Shown here piece by piece: positions 36,598 through 45,178 of a DNA stretch of 64,000 nt. The position numbers and the translations under genes are program-made. Under the pieces are notes generated by a model. The model saw nothing but the letters and a program-made list of their open reading frames with translations. It was not told the origin of the DNA and searched no databases. The stretch's first letter is position 1, and every line of letters starts with the position of its first letter. The stretch comes from Marinomonas ostreistagni (lineage in GTDB: Bacteria; Pseudomonadota; Gammaproteobacteria; Pseudomonadales; Marinomonadaceae): NCBI RefSeq assembly GCF_016461785.1, contig NZ_JAEMUH010000004.1, forward strand, positions 62,001 through 126,000. The letters are read 5' to 3'.

Positions 36598-37971
36598 ATG
36601 GTTCAACCGAAAAGAAAACTGCGTTGGCTGCCTCGTGGCCCAAGACTTTGGGTGTTATTGATTGTTTCAGTCTTTGTATTGTTTTTGATGATTTATGAAG
36701 GCACTGTTGAAGATGATCAGCGTGCTGAAAACTACCAGGCTCTACCTAACAATCGAATAGAGCTGACTCCTATTACCACGCAACTTGCTAACGCCCCGCA
36801 GCCCCCATCACTGGATGCGCTGGCACCGCCAATGAATATGGTGCCTACGACTGAAGGAGAATCAATTGTTGATCAAGTAACGCAGTCTGCCCCGAAACCT
36901 AGAGTTGTTGAGCATCTAATAAAGTCGGGTGACACTTTAGAAGCAATATTTCTGCAATATGGCTTTACGGTCAATACTTTATATAGCGTCCTAGAAGCAG
37001 ATCAAGAGTACTTAGTTTTAGAGCCGTTGCAGGTAGGCGATCGGTTGCGCTTTGAAACGAATGATAAAGATGAATTGGTACGTATTTCTCGTAAGATTGA
37101 TGCCAGTAAAACCATCGCTTATGTTCAGCATGACAATGGAGGGTTTGTTTATAAAGAAGAGCTGAAGCCTATTTCATGGAGCCAATTTACTAAGCATGGT
37201 TCCGTTGAAGGTAGTTTTTACTTATCTGCAAAACGTAGTGGCTTGTCCGATGCTAATATTATGACAATTAGTGATTTGCTAAAGGGGCGTTTAGATTTCA
37301 GACGAGACATTCGTGCGGGAGACCCATTTGACGTGGTGTTAAAGCAAGGTGATGTAGACGGTGAATCGGTAGGGAGTGAGCAGGTGGAGGCTGTCCGAAT
37401 AAAAGTTCGGGGGCAATATTACCAGGCTTTTCTGAACAGCTCTGATGGACGATTTTATGATGAGTCTGGCAATAGCCTGACACCCGCCTTACGTCGTTGG
37501 CCAACGTCTGTGACCTATCGTGTGAGCTCTGGTTTTAATCCAAACCGTATGCATCCTGTTACTGGTCGACCTTCCCCTCATAATGGTACGGATTTAGCGA
37601 CACCAAGTGGTACGAAAGTTCTAGCGACAGGTGACGGAATTGTCACTCGAACTGCTAATCACCGCTACGCAGGTAAATATATTGATGTAGATAATATTGG
37701 TAAATACAGCACGCGTTTCTTGCACCTAAGTAAAATCCTTGTGAAAAAGGGACAGCGTGTGAAGCGTGGACAAGTCATTGCATTATCCGGTTCAACTGGA
37801 CGTGTGACCGGGCCCCATTTGCATTACGAACTTCATATTAATGGTCGTCCAGTTAACCCAATGAAAGCTAAGATACCAACGTTACAATCTATTGCTAAGG
37901 CGGAAAGGCCAGAGTTCGATAAAGCCATCGCAGCCTGGACAGAAATGATGGATGCTAAAGATACACTTTAG
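36598..37971 (+). CDS. mepM: MepM-like murein DD-endopeptidase (M23)
   Basis: The enzyme cuts peptide crosslinks in peptidoglycan so new strands can be inserted. The 457-residue protein has one N-terminal membrane segment (about 17-33), an OapA/LysM-like region (about 100-155, HLIKSGDTLEAIF), a middle domain, and an M23 domain. The zinc ligands are His328 and Asp332 (HNGTDLA) and His409 in HLHYELH, with catalytic His407. Domain order and length match E. coli MepM (YebA). It is a single gene with its own terminator. Confidence 0.92.
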   Translation: MVQPKRKLRWLPRGPRLWVLLIVSVFVLFLMIYEGTVEDDQRAENYQALPNNRIELTPITTQLANAPQPPSLDALAPPMNMVPTTEGESIVDQVTQSAPKPRVVEHLIKSGDTLEAIFLQYGFTVNTLYSVLEADQEYLVLEPLQVGDRLRFETNDKDELVRISRKIDASKTIAYVQHDNGGFVYKEELKPISWSQFTKHGSVEGSFYLSAKRSGLSDANIMTISDLLKGRLDFRRDIRAGDPFDVVLKQGDVDGESVGSEQVEAVRIKVRGQYYQAFLNSSDGRFYDESGNSLTPALRRWPTSVTYRVSSGFNPNRMHPVTGRPSPHNGTDLATPSGTKVLATGDGIVTRTANHRYAGKYIDVDNIGKYSTRFLHLSKILVKKGQRVKRGQVIALSGSTGRVTGPHLHYELHINGRPVNPMKAKIPTLQSIAKAERPEFDKAIAAWTEMMDAKDTL

Positions 37972-37983
37972 TTGTTAGACAAT

Positions 37984-38009
37984 AAAAAACCTGCCTAGGC
38001 AGGTTTTTT
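37984..38009. terminator. Bidirectional terminator between mepM and the RsgA-like gene
   Basis: A-run, CCTGCC, TA, GGCAGG, T-run. The symmetrical structure serves both converging genes. Confidence 0.9.
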
Positions 38010-38016
38010 ATTAAAA

Positions 38017-38994
38017 TCACTCAGATATGCTATGTTTTCGTGCCCTTGCCTCAGAGTGAGCGCTACGATGAAATTTATCGTGTGGCTTTGACTTCTGGTT
38101 TGAGTCATCTTCACCATAAAAGTGTGAGCGCTTGAAAGCTTTGACTCGTTGTTCGTCCAACTCGCCTTCTTCAATAGCCTTTCGTACATTACAGCCAGGT
38201 TCGTTGTTGTGGCTGCAATCATTGAAACGACACTTTTCCGCGAACTTTGTAACAAGTTCAAAGCCTGAAATTGAGCTTTGTGCCTCGTTCGCTTGAAGTT
38301 CTCTTAACGCAGGTGAATCTAATAGCACAGCGCCGTTAGGTAATCTGAATAGGGCGTCTTGAGCTACAGAGAAGTGAGTCAAGTCTGAGTCTAGTGTTAT
38401 CAGGCTACGAACCAAGCGTGATTTTCCTGATCCTGGCGCTCCAAGAATAGCAATTGTTCTACCTTTCTTGAAAAAGTCTTGCAGTGCCTGCAACGGCTCA
38501 TCTGATTTAGTGTTTACCGTCTCGATCAAAAGTAAAGGGTCAAGTCGTTGTACTTGCTCACGCTTTTCATCGACAGTATCACAAAGGTCCGCTTTCGTTA
38601 GAACGACGATAGCATCGGCTTCTGCATCGTGAACCAGTTCTAGGTAACGTTTGATAAGTTCTATATTAAAAGATTCATCCAAAGCGCTAACAATCAAAAC
38701 TGTGTCTATATTAGAAGCAATCAGGTGAGCGTCTTGATTGAATAATGCACTTCGATCAAGTTTGCGTACAAATTTGTTATCACCGTCAACAACTACCCAA
38801 TCACCAATAGTCATATTTGGCTGAGAGACATCTTTTGATAGGTGAATCAAACCGCTTTCTGAAAGCAGGTTATACCTAGACGGTTCTACTTGGCAAACTC
38901 TTGCTACGCTATGGGATTCAAGGTCATCCAATGACAACTGTTGCTGGAAGTAGGTTTGCCAGCCTAATTCGAACAATGAAATAGATGCATCCAT
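38017..38994 (-). CDS. Divergent RsgA-like circularly permuted GTPase
   Basis: RsgA proteins are GTPases that help mature the 30S ribosomal subunit. The 325-residue protein has an N-terminal OB-like region, the permuted order G4 (VLTKADL, 130-137) before G1 (GAPGSGKSR, 185-193), and a C-terminal zinc site Cys255, Cys260, His262 and Cys268. Several core positions differ from the usual family: G1 normally reads GxSGVGKSSL, and G3 DTPG is DSPA (226-229). The switch segment with TRR is not seen. The ATG has CTGGAG before it. It is probably a paralogue of the main RsgA, with altered or absent GTPase cycling. Confidence 0.85.
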   Translation of the reverse strand: MDASISLFELGWQTYFQQQLSLDDLESHSVARVCQVEPSRYNLLSESGLIHLSKDVSQPNMTIGDWVVVDGDNKFVRKLDRSALFNQDAHLIASNIDTVLIVSALDESFNIELIKRYLELVHDAEADAIVVLTKADLCDTVDEKREQVQRLDPLLLIETVNTKSDEPLQALQDFFKKGRTIAILGAPGSGKSRLVRSLITLDSDLTHFSVAQDALFRLPNGAVLLDSPALRELQANEAQSSISGFELVTKFAEKCRFNDCSHNNEPGCNVRKAIEEGELDEQRVKAFKRSHFYGEDDSNQKSKPHDKFHRSAHSEARARKHSISE

Positions 38995-39322
38995 TAGGAA
39001 AACTCCAGGTGCAAAGGCACCAACAAACGAGATAAAGAAAAGCCACTAGAATGCAAAAGTCGCTTTTCCCGTGAGCAACTGACTATCGTTAAAGTATGGA
39101 CGATAACAATGAGTCAATCGTATTCGAGATTAGCACAGTGTTTCTTCAGGAAAAATGCCTTTTTTGTGTTTTGATGTTTTACTAATGTGTAAGTTAGTGC
39201 ATATATATAGGCATATAAGCAGTATTGATTTACGAATTGAAGTGTTCTCGATATGGTTGTTCTAAAGGGATATAAACATTCAGCAAAACTTAAAGTGCTT
39301 CGATCTGTAGGGAGTCGTACGT
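38995..39322. other. 328-bp divergent intergenic region
   Basis: No gene seen. It holds the promoters of the RsgA-like gene and of the phosphatase-kinase fusion gene. Visible structures are the small hairpin GGTGC-AAAG-GCACC near 39012-39025 and the dyad TATCGT/ACGATA around 39084-39107. The right half is AT-rich. Confidence 0.5.
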
Positions 39323-40996
39323 ATGTTGTTACAAACAAATGTGTATTTATTACTCGCGTTAGTGTTTGTTTTCTTAAGTATTAGTACAGCAGATGTTTAC
39401 TTTAGAAGCGCTTGGATTTGGGCATCTGCATCATTTTTCGCAGTGAGTCTTGCATACTTGCTAAATAAGCCAGCTATTTTTCGAAAGCGTGCAAATGGAA
39501 CCATACCAATTTCAATTCGTTGGCTTCTGTGGCCTTTTCTTTGGGCAACCCAGCTCTACAATGCCATTGCTCGTAGAAAAGACAAAGTGCCAGCTATACA
39601 GGAAGTTGAACCTGGTCTTTTCTTGGCGAGGCGCCTCTTTCCATCCGATATTCACTTTTTACGTTATCACGATATAGGAGCTGTTCTAGATGTTACAGCT
39701 GAGTTTGATTCATTAAATTGGACTCTTTTAGGGGAAGAGATTGATTATCTAAACGTTCCTATTCTAGATCACTCTGTGCCAACTGAAGCTCAAGTAGAGC
39801 GTGCGCTGAACTGGATTCATACACATAGAAAAGATGGCAGAAGTGTCATCGTGCATTGTGCATTGGGACGAGGGCGCTCAGTATTCATGATGGCTGCTTA
39901 CTTGTTGAGTCAACATCCTGATAAGACGCCTGTAAGTGTCTTAAAACAAATCAAATCTATTCGAAAGAGCATTTTTCTGAATAAAAAGCAATTGCATCAC
40001 TTAACAACGCTTCATCATGAAAGAAAGCTACGTGTGAAAAACAGTGCTTGGTTAATTGCAAACCCAGTTGCTGGGACAATGCAATGGAAGGAGAGTAAGG
40101 GACAGATTCTTGAGTCACTCAGCCCATATTACGATATTACGCTAAGGACAACATCAGAGAGTCACAATGGTCGATATTGGGCTGAAAAAGCATTAGCTAC
40201 AAAACCTGATCTCGTGATTGCTTGTGGTGGTGATGGAACGGTTGCTGAAGTGGCTCAAGTGCTCGTAAATACTCAAGTGAAGCTCGGGATCATACCGTTG
40301 GGAACAGCCAATGCACTGAGTTATGCTTTGTGTGGTATAGGAATAAAGATCAATCCAATTGATACAGCATGTATGGCGCTTATTGAAGGCGTTGAAAGTC
40401 GTATCGATACTGCTAAATGCAATGATGAAGTGATGCTGATGTTGTGTGGTGTAGGTTTTGAGCAGCAAATGATTGAAAAAGCTGACCGATCTAAAAAGAA
40501 CAACAGCGGTCAATTAGCATACTTGCAGGGACTATCTGAAGCGGTAAGTGCTAATCAGACTAGAACTTATCAGCTATGCATCAATGATCATGAAACCATT
40601 GAGATTAATACTCCTAGTTTGACAATCGCTAATGCTGCCCCTGTAACAACTTTATTGGCGCAGGGCAAAGGGGCGCCTGACATTACAGATGGGAAGATGG
40701 ATTTGACTTGGTTGTCAGCCGATAGAGCACAATTGTTAAATTTATTGGAGTTGGTCGGTCACGGTTTAACGAGTCGTTTGCAGGATCATGTATACGAAGG
40801 CGTGAATCACACCACAGCAGCTCGTGTTAATTTGAAATCAAACGGAAGGATTGATTATGTGCTAGATGGTGAAAACCGAAGTGCAGAGCAAATAACGATT
40901 GAAATGATTCCAAAGTCCTTATCTGTGATGGTCCCTAGGCGTTTAGAAAAATTCAGAAGCGAAATGGAGGAGAAGCTAACTAGCCACTCCTCTTAA
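39323..40996 (+). CDS. Fusion of dual-specificity phosphatase and diacylglycerol/lipid kinase domains
   Basis: The 557-residue protein has an N-terminal membrane region (two or three hydrophobic segments, about 5-48 and 66-76). A dual-specificity-phosphatase-like domain follows (about 92-235) with the P-loop HCALGRGRS (His178, Cys179, Arg185) and a likely acid Asp149. A DAGK catalytic domain (about 240-540) has GGDGTVAEV (302-310) and PLGTANALS. The first domain could dephosphorylate a phospholipid or phosphoinositide-like headgroup, the second could phosphorylate diacylglycerol or a related lipid. Such fusions occur in other Proteobacteria under diacylglycerol kinase names, but the substrate pair is unknown. 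Confidence 0.88.
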   Translation: MLLQTNVYLLLALVFVFLSISTADVYFRSAWIWASASFFAVSLAYLLNKPAIFRKRANGTIPISIRWLLWPFLWATQLYNAIARRKDKVPAIQEVEPGLFLARRLFPSDIHFLRYHDIGAVLDVTAEFDSLNWTLLGEEIDYLNVPILDHSVPTEAQVERALNWIHTHRKDGRSVIVHCALGRGRSVFMMAAYLLSQHPDKTPVSVLKQIKSIRKSIFLNKKQLHHLTTLHHERKLRVKNSAWLIANPVAGTMQWKESKGQILESLSPYYDITLRTTSESHNGRYWAEKALATKPDLVIACGGDGTVAEVAQVLVNTQVKLGIIPLGTANALSYALCGIGIKINPIDTACMALIEGVESRIDTAKCNDEVMLMLCGVGFEQQMIEKADRSKKNNSGQLAYLQGLSEAVSANQTRTYQLCINDHETIEINTPSLTIANAAPVTTLLAQGKGAPDITDGKMDLTWLSADRAQLLNLLELVGHGLTSRLQDHVYEGVNHTTAARVNLKSNGRIDYVLDGENRSAEQITIEMIPKSLSVMVPRRLEKFRSEMEEKLTSHSS

Positions 40997-41003
40997 ACAC
41001 TCA

Positions 41004-41774
41004 TTACTCACTTTCTAAGCGGATCTTTAAAGTACCTGAAACAGTACCTGAAGAATCTGCAGTTGGTGCATCAAATTCAAGCTCATATTTGCTTCGAGTC
41101 GGTGCGAATGTACCGATGAGCTTACCGTTAATAATAATTTGATAAGACTCAGTAAACGTGACATTGAGTGGTTCAGAAACGGCATTTTCAACCAAAAAGT
41201 TTTCTGTCAACTTAACTACTCTTGATTCACCACGTACCCAGTTGCCGACCAATGCAGGCGCTTTAAAAGACTTTTCTTTTTTGATGTTAATTGCAGACAA
41301 ATGTAGTTGAAGAATGTCGCCATTACTAGGATGGTCACGACGGTTTTCAACACGTTTATCTAGCTCAATGATTTCTTTTGTGAGCATTGTATTGAAAGAT
41401 TCATATTGATTAACAGTCGCTTGTAGTTCTGTGCGAGCTTGGTTGCTATTAAGCGGCAATTCAAGCTTCTCAATCGAGTGACCAAGTCTTGTTTCTAACT
41501 CTTCTACATTTTGCTGTGCGAGTTGATCGAGCTTCTGCAATTGACTCATTAGCTCATCCTGACTAAGTTCCTCTGTTACTTGAGGCTTCGCGTCAAGATT
41601 CTTTGTCGAGAGATCTACCTGCTCTGTCGTAACAACTTCTTCAGTCTTCGTTGTTTCAGAAGACGGTTCTTGTTCCGGTAGCTGCTGGCTGCTGGTTGAC
41701 GTGGTAGTAGTGGTAAAGGAACACGCTGATAACAACAAAGGTAAAACGATAAAGCTGGTGCGTAAGATCCTCAT
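41004..41774 (-). CDS. Hypothetical lipoprotein
   Basis: The 256-residue protein has a lipoprotein signal peptide with lipobox LLSAC (Cys near residue 18), then a Thr/Ser-rich linker, an acidic region, a coiled-coil-like stretch (about 80-150), and a C-terminal beta-rich domain ending with GTLKIRLESE. I start at ATG 41774, which puts the signal peptide at the N-terminus; the longer frame to 41858 would bury it. I do not recognise the family. It lies between the fusion kinase and the HisA-like gene, and 7 bp from the converging kinase gene. Confidence 0.7.
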   Translation of the reverse strand: MRILRTSFIVLPLLLSACSFTTTTTSTSSQQLPEQEPSSETTKTEEVVTTEQVDLSTKNLDAKPQVTEELSQDELMSQLQKLDQLAQQNVEELETRLGHSIEKLELPLNSNQARTELQATVNQYESFNTMLTKEIIELDKRVENRRDHPSNGDILQLHLSAINIKKEKSFKAPALVGNWVRGESRVVKLTENFLVENAVSEPLNVTFTESYQIIINGKLIGTFAPTRSKYELEFDAPTADSSGTVSGTLKIRLESE

Positions 41775-41904
41775 ACTCTTAAAAATTCCTAAGGTGAATA
41801 AAAATATTTGCCAAGTATGAGGCAATGGGCTGTCGATGTCGAGATAAGGAATGCGCAAGAAATCGAAGGAGCGTCAAGTTCCCCCGATATTCAAAAAGAT
41901 TGCG

Positions 41905-42669
41905 CTATTGGCCGCTATTCCAAGAAATGCATTCCTCTAAAGAAACGCCTTTTCCACCGAAGATATCTAAAGCGCTACCAATGGTTAAATCAACCAACCC
42001 ATTTGATAATTCATGAACACGTTTTAAGTCATTCAGTGAACGTGCGCCGCCTGCATAAGTGACATCAATAGGGCAGCCTTGACCTAGTAGCATCACTAGC
42101 TTCTCATCAATTCCAGCCTGAAGACCTTCAACATCAGCAGCATGTATTAAAAACTCATCACAGTGATTAGCAAGTTCAGTCAAATTTTCATGATTTACTT
42201 CCGTTGAAGTCACTGTTTGCCATCGATCTGTTGCAATAAACCAACTCTCGCCGACGCGACGGCAGCTTAGGTCGAGTACTAAACGGTCAGTGCCAGTTTC
42301 TCGTTTGATATGATCGAGACGATCCCATGAGAACTCCCCGTCTTCAAAAAGGTAAGACGTAACAATGACGTGAGAGGCACCTGCTTCAAGATATTCAGCG
42401 GCATTTTTTTTAGTAACACCGCCACCATATTGTAAGCCGTTTGGGTAGGCTCTAAGTGCGCTTAAGGCTTCAAGCTTGTTTTCTTTGTCTTTGCCAAGAG
42501 CTATAACGTGCCCGCCTGTGAGGCCGTGTTCTCGATAGAGGCTTGCATAATAGGCTGCATCATAGTCACTTATGAAGTTCTCTTTTGCGCCAGTGTCATT
42601 CAAACTTCCCCCTACAATTTGCTTTACTTTGCCTTGGTGTAGGTCGATGCATGGACGAAATAGTGTCAC
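41905..42669 (-). CDS. HisA of eukaryotic (HIS6) type: ProFAR isomerase
   Basis: The family isomerises ProFAR to PRFAR, the fourth step of histidine synthesis, on a TIM barrel. The 254-residue protein reads like yeast HIS6 along its whole length: RPCIDLHQGKVKQIVGG at the start, YYASLYREHGL, LQYGGGV, VIVTSYLF, RLVLDLSCR, FLIHAADVEGLQAGID, VTYAGGA and DLTIGSALDIFGG. Catalytic Asp candidates are Asp9 in CIDLH and the Asp in LDLSC. Bacterial HisA has a different pattern and usually lies in a his operon, but no his genes are here. The start is GTG behind CTGGAG. The comparison is from memory and should be searched. Confidence 0.85.
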   Translation of the reverse strand: MTLFRPCIDLHQGKVKQIVGGSLNDTGAKENFISDYDAAYYASLYREHGLTGGHVIALGKDKENKLEALSALRAYPNGLQYGGGVTKKNAAEYLEAGASHVIVTSYLFEDGEFSWDRLDHIKRETGTDRLVLDLSCRRVGESWFIATDRWQTVTSTEVNHENLTELANHCDEFLIHAADVEGLQAGIDEKLVMLLGQGCPIDVTYAGGARSLNDLKRVHELSNGLVDLTIGSALDIFGGKGVSLEECISWNSGQ

Positions 42670-42796
42670 TGATGGCTCCAGTTTCCAATCAAAAAGGAAG
42701 GTGATTGTAACGAACTTGTCAAAAGATGCGAAGTAAGATTATGAAACCTTTTGCTACTGTTACAATGAGCTTCAGACAATTTGATGTGAAAGTGAC

Positions 42797-43210
42797 ATGG
42801 TTATAAAAATCTCCAATACAGTTGAAATTCCTGATTATGAAATCGAAATGACGGCTATTCGTGCCCAAGGAGCTGGTGGTCAGAATGTCAACAAGGTCTC
42901 AAGTGCCATTCATTTAAGGTTTGATATCCTTCAATCTTCTCTTCCTGAACGAATCAAAGAACCACTACTAGCTCTAAAGGACAGTCGTATATCTAAGGAT
43001 GGGGTCTTAATTATTAAAGCGCAGCAGTTTCGAACTCAAGAAGCCAATAGAGAAGACGCACTCAATCGTTTGCAGAACTTGATCCTAGAAGCAATTCGTC
43101 CGCAGAAAGAACGTCGTCCGACTCGGCCAACTAAAAGCTCACAACGAAAACGATTAGACATAAAAAAACAGCGAGGAGCCATTAAAAGTCAAAGGCAAGC
43201 GAAATGGTAA
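42797..43210 (+). CDS. arfB: Peptidyl-tRNA hydrolase ArfB (YaeJ)
   Basis: ArfB rescues ribosomes stalled at the 3' end of broken mRNAs by hydrolysing peptidyl-tRNA. The 137-residue protein has the catalytic GGQ at 27-29 in QGAGGQNVNK, and a basic C-terminal tail (KSSQRKRLDIKKQRGAIKSQRQAKW region) that enters the mRNA channel. Length and tail match E. coli YaeJ and exclude the larger RF1/RF2. It is divergent from the HisA-like gene. Confidence 0.95.
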   Translation: MVIKISNTVEIPDYEIEMTAIRAQGAGGQNVNKVSSAIHLRFDILQSSLPERIKEPLLALKDSRISKDGVLIIKAQQFRTQEANREDALNRLQNLILEAIRPQKERRPTRPTKSSQRKRLDIKKQRGAIKSQRQAKW

Positions 43211-43599
43211 CTATAATGAATTCTTATCACTCAAAGCTATATAAAAAAATGACATAGTCCAAAATGATATAAGCTTATTACTTTTTGTGTTGACTCGTGT
43301 AAATAATAGGCATCTAATATGCACCGTAGCGGTGCTTAGAGTTGACTAATTGATCAAATCAAATGCCCAAGCTCTCTTTCTTCATGTAAAGAATGTGTAA
43401 GTTAGAATTGAGTTAAGCCATTAGTAACATTTATTGATCTAACGCAATGACCCATAAGCAACGCTAATAAATAATTCACACGTATGCTAACCATACATTT
43501 AGTGAATGATGAAGCATTTGTTGGCGACCAAAAGAAATAAGAGCATTAAAGTGCCTAGGAAGAGCCGCCGTTTTCTTACGTTAGACATGGGTTAAGATC
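43211..43599 (+). promoter_or_regulatory. 389-bp control region upstream of the cytochrome bd operon
   Basis: No gene seen. It contains TTGACT (43290-43295) and TAATAT (43315-43320) with an overlong 19-bp spacer. The perfect dyad GCACCG-TAG-CGGTGC (43321-43335) follows immediately. TTGAT-CAA-ATCAA (43350-43362) resembles an FNR/Anr site but has a 3-bp instead of 4-bp spacer. Oxygen control of cyd operons is common, so one of these may be an operator. None is certain. Confidence 0.45.
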
Positions 43600-45177
43600 A
43601 TGATTAATGAAGCAGTTGTAGAGCTCTCGCGGTTCCAGTTTGCGCTAACGGCCATGTACCACTTTTTGTTTGTACCTCTGACCCTCGGCCTTTCTTTCTT
43701 ACTTGCGATTATGGAGTCCGTGTACGTCATTACTGGCAAACAGGTGTACAAGGACATGGTGCGCTTTTGGGGTAAGTTGTTTGGGATTAACTTCGCCCTA
43801 GGTGTCACAACCGGTTTGACTATGGAGTTCCAGTTCGGAACAAACTGGTCTTACTACTCACATTACGTAGGTGACATCTTCGGTGCGCCATTGGCAATCG
43901 AAGGCTTGATGGCCTTCTTCCTTGAATCAACACTAGTTGGTTTGTTCTTCTTCGGTTGGGATCGTTTAAGCAAAGTTAAGCACTTAATGGTGACTTGGCT
44001 GGTAGCGCTAGGTTCTAACTTGTCTGCACTGTGGATCTTGATCGCCAACGGTTGGATGCAAAACCCTGTAGGGTCTGAGTTCAATTACCAAACCATGCGT
44101 ATGGAATTAGTGGACTTCGGTGCATTGTTATTTAACCCTGTGGCGCAGGTGAAATTTGTTCACACTGTTTCTGCGGGTTACGTAACGGGTGCCATCTTTG
44201 TCTTGGTGATCTCAAGCTATTACCTGCTTAAAAATCGTGACTTAGCCTTTGCGCGTCGCTCGTTTGCCATCGCTTCTGCGTTCGGTCTAGCGGCTACTTT
44301 AAGCGTTATCATCCTAGGTGATGAGTCTGGTTACGAGCTAGGTGAAGTACAGCGCGTGAAACTGGCGGCGGTCGAAGCTGAGTGGGAAACCCACGAAGCA
44401 CCAGCACCGTTCACGATCATTGGTTTCCCGAATCAAGAGCTAGAAGAAACAGAATATGCGTTGCGTATACCTGGCTTGATGGGGTTGATTGCCACGCGTT
44501 CTCTTGATGAAGAAGTGGTCGGTATTAAAGAGCTAAAAGAATACCACCGCCAACGCATTATCAACGGTATCTATGCTAACCAGTTATTGGCTGAGCTACG
44601 TTCTGGCAACGAAGACCCTCAATTGATCGAAAACTTCGAAAAAGTAAAAGACGATTTGGGTTACGGCTTATTGGTGACAGCTTTTACAGATGACATCAAT
44701 AACGTCACGCCAGAGCAGCTTGATATGGCAGTGGATTACTCTATTCCTAAAGTGGCACCACTGTTCTTCGCGTTCCGCATCATGGTGGCAGCAGGCTTCC
44801 TAATGCTGGTGACTTTCGCAGTGGCTTTCTACCAGAATGCTCGTCGTCGTATTGGTCAAAACCGTCTGTTCCTAAAAGCCATCATGTTCACGCTACCGTT
44901 GCCATGGATCGCCTGTGAGACAGGTTGGTTTGTTGCCGAATACGGTCGTCAGCCTTGGGCCATTGGTGAAGTACTACCTGTTCACGTGGCGGTATCTAAC
45001 CTGACAACAGGTCAAATTTGGTTATCACTAGGTCTTATGACTGCTTTATACACTGTGTTCTTGATTGCAGAGATGTACTTGATGATTCGTTTCGCGAAGA
45101 AGGGTCCTTCAAGTCTGCATACTGGCCGCTATGCGCTAGAAAAAGAAACAGACCAGCTTAAAGCGCAGGAGGTTTAA
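43600..45177 (+). CDS. cydA: Cytochrome bd ubiquinol oxidase subunit I
   Basis: CydA binds the three hemes and oxidises ubiquinol, reducing O2 to water at high affinity. The 525-residue protein is close to E. coli CydA along its length: [21 protein letters not shown] with the heme b595 ligand His21, and [12 protein letters not shown] near the quinol site. The long Q-loop (about 250-380) marks the E. coli-type long form. Nine or so membrane helices are visible. The ATG at 43600 has only a weak ribosome site. It is the first gene of cydABX-DC. Confidence 0.98.
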   Translation: MINEAVVELSRFQFALTAMYHFLFVPLTLGLSFLLAIMESVYVITGKQVYKDMVRFWGKLFGINFALGVTTGLTMEFQFGTNWSYYSHYVGDIFGAPLAIEGLMAFFLESTLVGLFFFGWDRLSKVKHLMVTWLVALGSNLSALWILIANGWMQNPVGSEFNYQTMRMELVDFGALLFNPVAQVKFVHTVSAGYVTGAIFVLVISSYYLLKNRDLAFARRSFAIASAFGLAATLSVIILGDESGYELGEVQRVKLAAVEAEWETHEAPAPFTIIGFPNQELEETEYALRIPGLMGLIATRSLDEEVVGIKELKEYHRQRIINGIYANQLLAELRSGNEDPQLIENFEKVKDDLGYGLLVTAFTDDINNVTPEQLDMAVDYSIPKVAPLFFAFRIMVAAGFLMLVTFAVAFYQNARRRIGQNRLFLKAIMFTLPLPWIACETGWFVAEYGRQPWAIGEVLPVHVAVSNLTTGQIWLSLGLMTALYTVFLIAEMYLMIRFAKKGPSSLHTGRYALEKETDQLKAQEV

Positions 45178-45178
45178 G

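Noticed and set aside
43350..43362. Canonical FNR/Anr site in the cyd promoter
   Set aside because: Spacer is 3 bp instead of 4, so it is listed only as a similarity.
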